The translations under genes were made by a program, and so were the position numbers. This document shows, in pieces, positions 1 to 9,935 of a DNA stretch of 36,815 bases. Origin of the DNA: Blastocladiella britannica (taxonomy: Eukaryota > Blastocladiomycota > Blastocladiomycetes > Blastocladiales > Blastocladiaceae); contig MU624611.1 of assembly GCA_025349905.2 (NCBI GenBank), positions 4,492-41,306 of the forward strand. Direction: 5' to 3'. Position 1 is the stretch's first letter; every line of letters begins with the position of its first letter. The notes under the pieces were generated by a model. That model was not told where the DNA came from and searched no databases. It was given only the letters and a program-made list of their open reading frames with translations.

Positions 1-104
1 CGATTGAGGGACGACATGGTCTTGCTTGGCGCGCTTGAGGCCAGTCGGGACGCGTTAGTACGACGAAAGGTGTTTTGGAGCTTTCACTTTTACAGCGCAC
101 GAAA

Positions 105-2135
105 ATGACGGCCATAAATCTACCTGACCTCGTCCTGGACACGATATTCTGCCATGTCATTGGCGACCTATTCGCGGACCGTTACCCAGAAGAATGGCAC
201 GAGTGCTTGATGGCGATCCAGTTCCACCGGCTGCCGCGGTACGCGCGCCTCCTGCTGATGCAGTGCAGGCAGTTCTACCAGGGATACAATTGCACGTCAG
301 AGCTGGACGGAGATGATCGGCTGCCGACCCTCGAGCTCTTTCGACTCTGGCTCGACGTGATTCCCGACGCCGAGCTCGACTTGTCGCGCTTGTTCAAATG
401 CGCCATTGTGACTGGCCGGCCCGACATTTACGACCATTTACTTGACGCGGCGCACCCGCACTGGCGCACGCTCATCCTGGCATCGACGCGCATCACTCGG
501 GGCTTGGTCATTGGCGCTTCTCGAGTGGGGGTGGTCATGCTTGACCGCGTGTGGCAGTTACATTGCGACGACTTTAGGTTGCCTGCCACCGCGTTTCCGG
601 TCTCGGCCGTGGCGGTCGATAATGCGCGCGACGTGGCCACGCTCGACTGGTGGTGGGCATGGCACAAGCAACACGGGCTTCCATTCAAGTACGCCGAGGC
701 CATCTATTTTGCCATGGCTGGGCACAATACGGTGGACCGCCTTGCCGTCTGCCACTGGTGGCGCGACCGTGCGGTTCACGACGGTCTTGTTCTCAATGTC
801 CTGTTCGCAGAGCGCCACAGTCCCGAGCTGCCTGATGAGGAGATGCAGGACCCGGACCCACAGCTCATGCGTCCGTTTGATATCACGGATCTTGCGACCC
901 TGGGCGAACATTGCAACTTCGAGCTGCTCGAGTTTTGGGCGTCGCTGGTGGATGCTGGATTGCTTTCGTCCATGCCAGTACCTGGTGACGACGATGACGA
1001 CGATGGTGACCCGCTGTGGAACTGCTGGATCCTCAACGTCCAAGTCCTCGAGTGGTGGCTGCAGCGACATCAATTGGATGGACTGCCGCTTCCGCCGATA
1101 GACGTGCTGCTAAAGCGCGCAAGCTCCCAGGACCGAGTGGACACCCTTGACTGGACCTGGCAGGCATATCTCAATGCTGCCTTTGAATTCAATGCACCGA
1201 ATACCATTGAAATTTCGCGCACCACGCGTCCGACCGTGCTCCAGTGGTGGCTGGACTTGCACGATGCCCAAGGCCACTGGGTGGCCCTGCCCGCATTGAC
1301 CTGGCAACTTGGTATCGACGATACGTGCGAGGACCTGCAGGCGTTCTGGGACTTGCAGTCGCGCCCATGTGCCCGAGGAGGAGCCAGCGAAAAATGCGCG
1401 ATTCGCATCCGGTTTACCGAATACCATGGCTCGTCCGACTTGCGGCTCTTGGACTGGCTGCGCGAGCACGGCCAAGTCAGCACCGATCGAGTTGGTATCC
1501 AGGACGATTACTTGTGTGCCTTTAGATGTGCATGGCATAATCGCCAGTTTGATGCCCTTGACGAGCTCGTGGCCCGCGACGACTTTGGTCCCTTCAATAG
1601 CTTCACTTTTGCGGGAATAGTCCACGGATGTTTGCGGCAAGCAACAACCAACAACGACACCGAGCTGCTGCAATGGTGGCACTCGCATCCGGTCCTGCAC
1701 CAGGATATGCACCTCTTGGACTTGGCCGAGTATGTCAAGTGCTCGCTGGAGCGAGGTTGCCTGGGGCTCGCGTCAGAATGGCTCGACTTGGCACGTCAGA
1801 TCTCAGCGACCAAGATACCATTGATACTCCTGGACGTGGCGCAGTGGGCGCTTTGTTTGGCGTCGCAACAGGGCAACAGGGTGGATGGGCCGGCGACGCT
1901 GTCGTACCTGGCTGCCCAATCTCTGGAGCATGGCGGCGGGAATCTCGTGCTCCCAGTCGACCACATCAAGATTTTCTTGGCCTACCCAGGTGATCGCTCG
2001 CAACAGCTCCTTAGCTGGTTGGTGAAACACGGCCCGGAGCACGGGGTGGCGGTTCCGGTGATTGAGGACGACGAGGAGCTCAGAGCACGGTGGGAGCTCG
2101 TCCAGCGGCTGGAGCAGCTTTCCATTCTTGTCTGA
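105..2135 (+). CDS. W-motif ankyrin-like repeat protein (copy 1)
   Basis: Single-exon reading frame of 676 residues. I start at the ATG at 105, which follows AAA as at other starts in this window; the frame stays open a little further upstream but without an ATG. The protein is built of loose helical repeats of about 35-50 residues carrying a Leu-x-Trp-Trp(-Trp) signature, such as LDWWWAWHKQHGLP, VLEWWLQRHQLDGLP and VLQWWLDLHDAQG. This looks like a divergent ankyrin-type repeat with the tryptophans on one helix. The first 40 residues (LPDLVLDTIF) faintly recall an F-box. An Asp run lies near residue 300. There is no signal peptide or membrane segment. Two relatives lie at 13052-14911 and 16224-18077. 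A protein-interaction scaffold is the likely role, but no partner is visible. The gene converges on the kelch gene, with stops 143 nt apart. Confidence 0.85.
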   Translation: MTAINLPDLVLDTIFCHVIGDLFADRYPEEWHECLMAIQFHRLPRYARLLLMQCRQFYQGYNCTSELDGDDRLPTLELFRLWLDVIPDAELDLSRLFKCAIVTGRPDIYDHLLDAAHPHWRTLILASTRITRGLVIGASRVGVVMLDRVWQLHCDDFRLPATAFPVSAVAVDNARDVATLDWWWAWHKQHGLPFKYAEAIYFAMAGHNTVDRLAVCHWWRDRAVHDGLVLNVLFAERHSPELPDEEMQDPDPQLMRPFDITDLATLGEHCNFELLEFWASLVDAGLLSSMPVPGDDDDDDGDPLWNCWILNVQVLEWWLQRHQLDGLPLPPIDVLLKRASSQDRVDTLDWTWQAYLNAAFEFNAPNTIEISRTTRPTVLQWWLDLHDAQGHWVALPALTWQLGIDDTCEDLQAFWDLQSRPCARGGASEKCAIRIRFTEYHGSSDLRLLDWLREHGQVSTDRVGIQDDYLCAFRCAWHNRQFDALDELVARDDFGPFNSFTFAGIVHGCLRQATTNNDTELLQWWHSHPVLHQDMHLLDLAEYVKCSLERGCLGLASEWLDLARQISATKIPLILLDVAQWALCLASQQGNRVDGPATLSYLAAQSLEHGGGNLVLPVDHIKIFLAYPGDRSQQLLSWLVKHGPEHGVAVPVIEDDEELRARWELVQRLEQLSILV

Positions 2136-2278
2136 TTTCAATACGCAATATATCCTTTGAACGAGATGACAGTTTGCCTGCTGTCCTCATACTGCGCGTT
2201 TCCATGGAAATTACTGACCAAAAAAGTATGAAAAAACAAAGGTTAATTGGTATATTGCGTGTGGTATAGAGTGCATGG

Positions 2279-4306
2279 TTACTCGCGCTCCCCAACTCGC
2301 TTCATAGTGGTTTTCGATGCCGCTGCCGACCCAGCTGTTGGAAAAGCATGCTGCAACGTCGCGTCTGGAAGCGTAAATCTCGGCTCGCTCCAGATCGATG
2401 CTGCACTCCCCGCCAGCGGAACACGCGAGTCGTCGCCGCTGTCGTCCACGAGCCCGCGATACTGGTGATGTCCTGGTGGCAGAGGTACAGCAGGCAAGTA
2501 GTCAGTCAGGCTCACGCCGTCGACGTCCCGAGGTCGTTGACCAAATGGGGGAAGAGGCATTTGCATCTGCCACTGCGACGACGACATGGAGCTGGAAGAT
2601 AGCCGCTGTAATTGCTGCTGCTGGTGCCGCTGCTGTTGCATCCAGATCGCAAGCATCGGCGACAGATCTGGTGGTGGCGGCACCGCGGTTCCCATTGGGG
2701 AAAGAAAGGATGCCGATGCAGGATCTCTTGTGGTGTTGTTGTTGACAGGCGGTAACGGTGACCGATCGGCGTCGTGAACGTTCACGACCGTGGACGCGCC
2801 GGAATGCTCGCTCGATGCGGAACGGGTTGGCGTTGATTCATGCGGACAAGGGTCGGGCTGGCAATCTGGTTTCAGCACCGAGTGCGCGTTGGCCCGCATC
2901 CGCCAAATCACCACGCCGGCCGCGCCGCCCAGAACCAACGCAATCGTCAGCAAGATCGCGATCCACGCACCCGACGACACGCCGCGCAGTCCACTGCCAC
3001 CATCCGTCCCACCATTGGTCCCGCCATCCGTCAGTGACGCGGCAGAAGGAACGTACTCGTCAACCCACTGGAACCCCAGTCCGTTTCCACCACCACCCGC
3101 CGCCGTGACCTTGATGGCGGCCATGGGAGTCGACGAAGGCACGCCGGTGTTGAGTCCGCCGACCAAGAAAATATGGTGGTCATGGTAAAACGCGGCCATG
3201 GCGGCGGTCCGGGACGCGGACGTGTATTGGCCTGAAGGGGATGCGCCGATCGGTGCCGCGGGGCGGACGGGTGCTGTCATTGCATCGATCTCGGCGTAGT
3301 TGATCAAGCTGGACGCCGAGTTGCCGATAAAAACGGCGTATTTCCGCGAGGAACTTGGATCAGGAAAGGGAACCGTGACGGTTTGAAAGTCGTCGCGCGG
3401 GTCCGGCATCGGGTACGGGTACTGCAATACGTTTATTTTTGGCTGTAAGAAAAGGCATCACGTATATGAGAGCACCCAATACGATACCGGAGTCCACGTA
3501 TTCCTCGGCAGATTATACAACCAGATATCCCCAAGCTTGGGCGCGTCGTTGGCCACCGCCGGGTTCCCGCCCGCCAGCAACAGCGTCGACATGTTCCACC
3601 GCACCAAGCTCCCCCACCCGCGCGGCGGCGGGCGCACGTTGGTTGCCGGGATCACGGTTTCCAGTGTCCCATCGCGCTTGAACCGCAACAACTCGTCGTT
3701 GAGCGTCGACCAGTTCCCGAAAAGGTATGCTGCCGGATCCCACGGCAAGCTTTCGGGTGCGCCAGAGACCAGGGGCGTTGCGGTCGCTGACCAGCACGGG
3801 TTGTCCAGCGCCGACCATGGGGCTGGGACCGTGGGCGCCGACAGTTGCATTCCAGCCGCCGCGGATCCGTCTCCTCCCGCTTGAAGTAAATGGCGGGTCA
3901 GGTACGCCCGTGGCGGCGGCAGCGTGGGTCCAGAACTGCTTCCGCTGCCCGCAATGCCCGCCAGCAACGCCACATTGTACACGTCGGACCCGACCGACTG
4001 CTGGTCCACCAGCGCCAGCATCGTGTACTCGGGCGACGGCAGCGAGAATGGCGCCGGATTCACGGCGGCCGTGGCGCGGTCCGTGAAATTGATCCGCTGG
4101 TTGAACTGGATCACGGCCACGTCCGACAGCAGAAACGGCGCGATTGGGAGCGTCGATGACCGGCCGCCGAAAATGTACGCCTTGCTGTGGTCGGGCAAGT
4201 ACACGACCGCCGGGTTCCAGAATGTCGATTGCATCCCCTTTGGCCAGGCGGCGAGTGCTACTTGGCCCATCGTTGCGAGGGCCATTATCACTAGAATTGA
4301 GCTCAT
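2279..4306 (-). CDS. Kelch-type single-pass membrane protein (copy A)
   Basis: Two exons on the minus strand: 4306-3488 and 3421-2279. The 66-nt intron starts GTATCG and ends GCAG, phase 0. The protein is 653 residues. The start at 4306 follows AAAA and opens a signal peptide (MSSILVIMALATMGQVALA). The ectodomain has kelch/galactose-oxidase-like blades: YIFGGR, DIWLYNL and IFLVGGLN are the typical hydrophobic-Gly-Gly and Trp-Leu-Tyr strands. One membrane helix lies at about residues 425-447, followed by basic WRMR. The tail is rich in Ser, Pro and Gln. The expected topology is a secreted beta-propeller outside and a disordered tail inside, which suggests a surface receptor or wall sensor; the ligand is unknown. 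The next gene (4435-6824) is its tandem paralogue, 128 nt upstream. The two tails have diverged much more than the ectodomains. Confidence 0.87.
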
Positions 4307-4434
4307 TTTTGCGTCGGATTGTACGGTATGGTTCGCGTGTATGTGCAGGTAACCAAGCCAAGAGAGAAATCCTTCCGTTTTGCGGTTTATATAGTCGTTG
4401 GATTCAAAGAAACAGCCGTTCACTTCTTCACACT

Positions 4435-6824
4435 TCACGGGAGCAGGAGCACCGCGTTCCCATTCGCATCCACGTCGTCGCCTTCTTGGATGGTGGCGCC
4501 GCTCATAACACGTCTACCACCCGCAGCGTCGTCCGGCGACGCCACGCGCGGCCGGCTCATCCACTCGGGCGGCGGCAACGCTCCTGCGCCACCAACGTAC
4601 CCGGCCTGCGTGCTCTGCGGCCGCCGGTACATGTCGCCCGGGAACATGGACACTGCCGGTGGGGCGATCGGCGTGATGGGTCGCTGTAGACCTGACCCCG
4701 CTCCGCCAGACCCGTACGACTCGAGCGTCGTCTTGTAGTCGGCCACGGTCGGCGGCGCCACTGCTGCTGGGCCGGTGGGTGGCATGGCGGCAAGGGGCGC
4801 CGTAATGTACCCAGCTGCCGGTGCTGCTGTTGCTCCGGTCGGTAACATCATCATGGTCGCCGGGTACGCCGACGGCGACGGGTACAAGCCGCCACCAACC
4901 ATCATCATTGGCGGAAGGGGCTGCTGGTATTGCTGCTGTTGATACTGCTGCTGCTGCTGCTGCTGGTACTGCATTTGCTGGTGCTGCTGGAGAAGCTGGT
5001 GCTGCTGCAACTGGTGCTGCTGCCCCGCCGCGATGGCCGCGGCGGCCATCGCCGACCCCTGGGTCAGGTCCGGCATGGGTCCTCCAAGTTGCGACAGGCG
5101 CTTATCTTTTTTGGTGGCGTCGACAGCGTTCGAGTACTTGGGAACGCCTGCCGCAGGACTACCGGCCATCGTCGACGACGACGGCGACCCAATGTCGATG
5201 GTGGGTGTCCGCGCGGCGGGCAAGTAACCCGTCATGGTCGGGTGGCGCTGTATGCCGGCCGTGGTTATCGTCAAACCCCCGGGACCACTGGTGGGGACGG
5301 GAGCAGGGGCAGAGGTTGGGGAGATGGACCGCAGTTGCGCTGGCGAATCAAGGTCTTGTGTCGGCACCTTGACAGGTGCCATACCGCCACCGGCACCACC
5401 GCCACTACCGCCAGTGTCAGTATGGCGGTTCCGGAGCTTCCACACGATCCCAGCAGTCGCCAAGCCCAGCACCGCGGTAGCCCCCAGCATGATTCCGATC
5501 CACGCGCCCGTCGACAACGACGAGTCCGTTCCGCCCGTCGTCCCATCACCACCGCTGTTCCCCTTCGACGGGATAAACGTGTCGACCCACTGGAACGACA
5601 AGCCCGACGAACCAGCCGACACTTTGATGGCAGCAAAGCTGACGCCGCCGTTGCCCGGTCCCGGCATGCCCGAGTTGAGTCCGCCGACCAGGAAAATGTG
5701 GCGGTCGTGGTAGAACGCGGCCATGGCGGCGGTGCGCGATGTCAGTGTGAATTTGCCAGAGGGAGACGCCGCCACGGTGGCGGCGGTTGGGATCGCGTTG
5801 GATTCCAAGTCCACGTAGTTGATCAAGCTGGACGCCGAGTTGCCGATAAACACGGCGTATTTCCGAGAGGAGGTCGAGTCGGGTGAGGGCACTTGAACCG
5901 TCTGAAAGTCGTCGCGCGGGTCGGGCATCGCGTACGGGTACTATTCAGTTGTGTGAATGAGTCTTGGTTGTTTTTGAGGAGCCACTTTAAAAAAAATGAT
6001 AATACCTTGGTCCACCCATTGCCGACTAGGTCGTACAACCAGATATCCCCGAGCTTGGGCAAGTCGTTACTTCCCGGATTTCCGCCGGCCAGAAGCAACG
6101 TGGACTGGTTCCAGCGCATCAGACTGCCCCACCCGCGTGGGGACGGGTGAATGAGCGACGTCGGGGTCACGGTTTCCAACGTGCCGTCGATTTTGAACCG
6201 CAGCAGCTCGTCGTTGACCGTCGTCCAGTTGCCAAACAAGTACGCGGCCGGGTCCGACGGCAGCGACCCGGTGGACCCGGACTGAATGGGTTTAGCGGTG
6301 GATGACCAACACGGGTTGGCCAGCGACGACCAGGGGGACGGCACCTTGACGGGCGCATTCAGGGCCTGCACCACGGTGTTGCTCGATGCCGAGGGCGCCA
6401 GGAAATTGCGCGCAACGTACGCCTGCAGCGGCGGTGGGGGCGACCCGGTCATGGGCGCCGAGAGTAAGCCCAGGTTGTACACGGACGAGGGGGCAAACTG
6501 CTGGTCGACCACCGCCGTCATCATGAAGTTGGGCGAGGGCAGTGAGAACGGCGCCGGGTTCACGGCAGGGGTGTTGGCATCGGTTAGGGTAATGGACTGG
6601 TCGAGCTGGATGACTGCCACGTCCGAGAGCAGGAATGGCGGAATGGGGAGAGACGAGAACCGGCCGCCCAGCACGTAGGCACGGTTCTGGTCGGGCAAGT
6701 GCACAACCGTCGGGTTCCAGAACACTTGCTGCATGCCCTGAGGCCAGGCGGCGTGCGCCGAGGGTACCACCAGCAGTATGGCGATGACTGCCAGGGCCGT
6801 GGTGAAGACGGGCCGCGGTGCCAT
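4435..6824 (-). CDS. Kelch-type single-pass membrane protein (copy B), Gln-rich tail
   Basis: Two exons: 6824-6006 and 5940-4435. The 65-nt intron begins GTATTATC and ends TAG, phase 0, at the same place as in copy A. Exon 1 is 819 nt in both copies. The protein is 774 residues. It has an N-terminal signal peptide (about residues 1-26, ending VPSAHA), kelch blades (AYVLGGR, DIWLYDL, IFLVGGLN), a membrane helix at about 418-440 and a long low-complexity tail. The tail holds a Gln-rich stretch at about 580-613 and Pro/Ala/Met-rich sequence. The ectodomain is close to copy A, including AAWP-GMQ after the signal peptide and the conserved GNSASSLINY block. It is probably a surface sensor or adhesion protein. 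Substrate and signalling partner cannot be read from the sequence. Confidence 0.87.
4921..5022. repeat. CTG/CAG trinucleotide tract
   Basis: An imperfect CTG run on the plus strand, read as CAG on the coding minus strand. It encodes the Gln-rich part of the copy B kelch protein tail. The longest pure stretch is seven CTG units at 4945-4965. It lies wholly inside exon 2, and copy A has only a short Gln-rich patch in its tail. Such tracts vary in length between alleles. Confidence 0.85.
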
Positions 6825-6943
6825 TGTTATTTTTATGCGATGTGTATATGAATACGGTGGGCAAAGGACGTGCGAGAGCAAGGATGCAAGACTGTGTGAC
6901 TGATATTGCGGTGCGCAACGAAAAAGAAGACCGCTCGGCGCTA

Positions 6944-9676
6944 CTACTGCGACTTCGTAGCCAACCACTGCGCAAAGGAGGGAACCATCGCCAGCCGCCG
7001 CACCACCTCGTCGTGCCCCGCCTGCTTTGCCTGCTCGTACGCTGCCCCGTCCATAAACGTCGGATCCATGCCGCCCTCCGTCACCAGCCACTCGACCAGG
7101 TCCGCGTGGCCGTGCATGGCCGCGTCCACGAGCGCCATCTCGAGCGGCCAGTTCGTTTCCCACTCCATGCCGTGGTCACTGGCTTGCTGGACCATGGTCC
7201 GCACGAACTTCACATGTCCGCGCTTGGCCGCCGACCGCAGCATTGCGAACCGGAGGTGCTTGATTCCGGCAGCGCTGTGGGGAGGCACCTCAGCGGTGCC
7301 GAGCGCGTCGATGATCAGCTGCACTGCCTCCAACGCGTGCTGTTCCATGCAAAAATCGGCAAACAGCGCCAGCGACTGGTCGAAAGAAGGGACCGGAGAC
7401 CCCATACCAAAAAACGGCGCACTATTCGGCTGGCCAGCGACACCTCGAGACCGAGCCACGCGGTCCCAGAACCGAATCGCTCCCTCGGCCGCACGAGCAA
7501 TAAGGTCCGGGTCCGAGTGCCACATTTTCACACACCCGAGCACGCTGGTTCCTACAGCACCGTCATGCGTCAAGCTATCTTCCAGCGCCCATTCCAGGCC
7601 CGGAATATGCGCTCGTTGCTCGAGCAGCGCAAACGCCAGGTCCAAGTGGTGCTGCGAGATCAACCCAATGACGCGGCCCATGCGCGTGCTTTCGGCTGTC
7701 ACGGGTGAACTGGCAAACACGCCCAAGTTCATGCACACTTGCGCGTCGGTCAAGTGTGGGAGCACGGCCAGTCCGAACCACCGGCCGAGCACGAGACGGG
7801 TCAGTGGGAGGTCGGGCTGAGTAGTTTGCCATAGCCCGTAGCTAAACGACTGGCGCGGGTCGCGAAGCAACGCATCGGCGATTGTCGGGTGACCATACAC
7901 GAGGGCTAGGTACAGTGCTGGCGCCAGCGCCAGCGCCTGCAATGTTGTGGTCGCAAGGCTTACCAGGACCGCGTCGACGCGGCCAAGAATAACGTGCGCC
8001 CAAAGCGCCTGGACTGGCGGCAGTTGGGTCAACAAGTGTTGATCGTCGAGCACCGCGGGCAGCGCGGGCACGTGGCCCATGAGCCACCACGTACACTCGG
8101 GCTGCATTATCATGAGCTTGCGAGCAATGACCAGCGCGGACGATGACAACTCCCCATTGCAATACACGACCGCGTCCAGTGCGCGGTTATAAACGCACTT
8201 GATTTGCTCGTACTCGTCGGCGATCAGCGGACGCCAGGGATTGCTCTCATCCAGGTACCAGTCCACGAGCGCCAGGTCGCCAGCGCCGGCAGCCGCCACC
8301 AGGCCCTGGTAGTGCCAAATGCCATAGCCAAACACGTCTAGTAGCGCGCGCACGCGAGCACTGTCGTAGTCACTGCGGTAAAACAGGCGAGCGTGCAGTT
8401 CTCGCTGGTCGCGGTCATCGCTCTCGCCCACGGCCCGAAGCGCGCGGCACGTTTGGCGCAGATTTGAGAGGGTGCGCGGCGACAAGTGGTTGGCCATGAG
8501 CGAAAGCGCGAGTGCAGGCACATTGGCCAGCCACGACACGGGAACCAATCCCCGCGGGATGAAAGAATGGGTGGTTGGTTCGTCATCACAAAGAGCGCCG
8601 TTGAGTGAGGATAGCATGGAGGCAATCCCGTCCGTGACCGCGTCCACGACCTGGCGGCGGCCCGTGGCCATCCACACCTGGACGGCGGCGGCCCACACGG
8701 AAGAAACGTCCGCGTCCGGGTGCGCGCACACGACACTGACGATCACGGGCCGGTGCTGCGCCAGCACTGTTGTCCCAAAGTCCGAGAATCCACGGCGCAA
8801 GTCCAGTCGAGGATGCTTGAGAAACAGCAACACCACTGCGGCATCGTGGGTCTGGAGCGCAGTAATAAACGCTTCATTCTCCTGCGCCGACGGATCGACG
8901 CGTGGGTCGGCCAATAGGCACGCGAGAAATTCATATGGGTGGATTCGGTGGGTGGCGGCAGCAAGGGCCGCGTGGTTGTTGGCGGTTGGGTCGCACCGCG
9001 GGTCGGCCAGCAGTGCCCGCAGCGCCGCCACACTTCCATTGGAGACTGCGCGCTCCAGGAGCGGGTTCAGAGTTTCGGTCGTCGTGTGCGGGTCGGTTTG
9101 GATAATGTACGCGAGCATCTCTGGCCGCTGGTGCACGATGGCGTGCTCGGCGGCCAGGCAATCGGGCGCGTACGGGCTGACTACCACGTTCAAGAGGGGC
9201 GCGTAGTACATTAGGCGCGCGTAGACCTCGATGGCACCGGCGGACGCGGCCTCTACAACCGCGGTTTGCAGGCTTTCGCGCGGAAACTTGTTCGAGGCCA
9301 CGATCACGTCCACGATTTCGCGTCGGTTGGTCGTCCAGGCATGCGACAGGTACCCGACCGCATGCGTATTGTCGTCATCATAAACCAGCGACATGCGGTC
9401 GTCGGCCAAAAGTCGGCGGGCCATGGCCAGATTGTCGCGCATCAGCGCAAAGTCCAGTACGGATTGATGGATGCCACCGACACCGCGCACCATGCCATTG
9501 AGACTCGGGCACGCGGGCGACGCGAGCATGGCGGCCAGGCACGCGTCGCGGTCGCGTTGGACGGCGGCGATCAAGTGTTTCGTTGTGAGGGCATTGGTTG
9601 CGGAAATGAGCTTGGTAATGGCTGCATCGGAGGTGTCCGAGCTGTTGATGGCGTCTAGAATTGGATCCATTTCCAT
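6944..9676 (-). CDS. Ankyrin-repeat protein with internal F-box-like segment
   Basis: Single exon, 910 residues from the ATG at 9676 (a second ATG two codons later is an equal choice). Residues 20-340 show ankyrin-like helical pairs, for example VLDFALMRDNLAMARRLLAD and AVSNGSVAALRALLADPRCDP. Around residues 382-416 there is an F-box-like helix set (ALALSLMANHLSPRTLSNLRQTCRALRAV). A second repeat region runs to the end, finishing with HADLVEWLVTEGG and HDEVVRRLAM. Repeats on both sides of an F-box would fit a substrate adaptor for an SCF ubiquitin ligase, but that is inference from weak similarity. There is no signal peptide or membrane helix. It lacks the WWW signature of the three related-looking proteins in the window. 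It diverges from the acyl-CoA oxidase gene across 259 bp. Confidence 0.85.
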   Translation of the reverse strand: MEMDPILDAINSSDTSDAAITKLISATNALTTKHLIAAVQRDRDACLAAMLASPACPSLNGMVRGVGGIHQSVLDFALMRDNLAMARRLLADDRMSLVYDDDNTHAVGYLSHAWTTNRREIVDVIVASNKFPRESLQTAVVEAASAGAIEVYARLMYYAPLLNVVVSPYAPDCLAAEHAIVHQRPEMLAYIIQTDPHTTTETLNPLLERAVSNGSVAALRALLADPRCDPTANNHAALAAATHRIHPYEFLACLLADPRVDPSAQENEAFITALQTHDAAVVLLFLKHPRLDLRRGFSDFGTTVLAQHRPVIVSVVCAHPDADVSSVWAAAVQVWMATGRRQVVDAVTDGIASMLSSLNGALCDDEPTTHSFIPRGLVPVSWLANVPALALSLMANHLSPRTLSNLRQTCRALRAVGESDDRDQRELHARLFYRSDYDSARVRALLDVFGYGIWHYQGLVAAAGAGDLALVDWYLDESNPWRPLIADEYEQIKCVYNRALDAVVYCNGELSSSALVIARKLMIMQPECTWWLMGHVPALPAVLDDQHLLTQLPPVQALWAHVILGRVDAVLVSLATTTLQALALAPALYLALVYGHPTIADALLRDPRQSFSYGLWQTTQPDLPLTRLVLGRWFGLAVLPHLTDAQVCMNLGVFASSPVTAESTRMGRVIGLISQHHLDLAFALLEQRAHIPGLEWALEDSLTHDGAVGTSVLGCVKMWHSDPDLIARAAEGAIRFWDRVARSRGVAGQPNSAPFFGMGSPVPSFDQSLALFADFCMEQHALEAVQLIIDALGTAEVPPHSAAGIKHLRFAMLRSAAKRGHVKFVRTMVQQASDHGMEWETNWPLEMALVDAAMHGHADLVEWLVTEGGMDPTFMDGAAYEQAKQAGHDEVVRRLAMVPSFAQWLATKSQ

Positions 9677-9935
9677 GATTTTGATTACGAAAATGAAAGA
9701 GGAGCAAACGCTGTATACATCACATGACAATTTGCCAAAATGAGTGAAGCGGGAATAGTGTCGATTAGAGTTTCCCCGCCCGTCGCGTACTTTTTTTCAC
9801 GCTGGATACGCGTTCGGCCAGCCGGGCCAGCCGAGAAAAGAAAAAACGGGGCCGTCCGCCACTTCAAATACTTGAGCGTTGCCCTCACTTTATTTTCTCT
9901 TTCGACTGCTCCATTGATCGACCAAGAATAAAAAA
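9677..9935. promoter_or_regulatory. Divergent intergenic promoter region
   Basis: This is the only space between the ankyrin/F-box gene (minus) and acyl-CoA oxidase (plus), so it should contain both promoters and 5' leaders. The oxidase side ends in a pyrimidine-rich stretch and then seven As overlapping its ATG. I see no convincing TATA box. A 63-codon frame at 9740-9931 ends four bases before the oxidase ATG and could act as an upstream ORF if transcription starts far enough upstream. Confidence 0.45.

Noticed and set aside
442..1101. Long alternative frames inside the first W-repeat gene
   Set aside because: GC-rich shadow frames: they are rich in Arg, Ser and Pro and lack the ordered repeat pattern.
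6818..7820. Plus-strand frames of about 300 codons over the ankyrin/F-box gene
   Set aside because: Shadow frames; the minus-strand frame of 910 codons shows clear helical repeats.
9740..9931. A 63-codon frame just upstream of acyl-CoA oxidase
   Set aside because: No family resemblance and weak coding composition. It could at most be an upstream ORF, so I did not list it as a gene.
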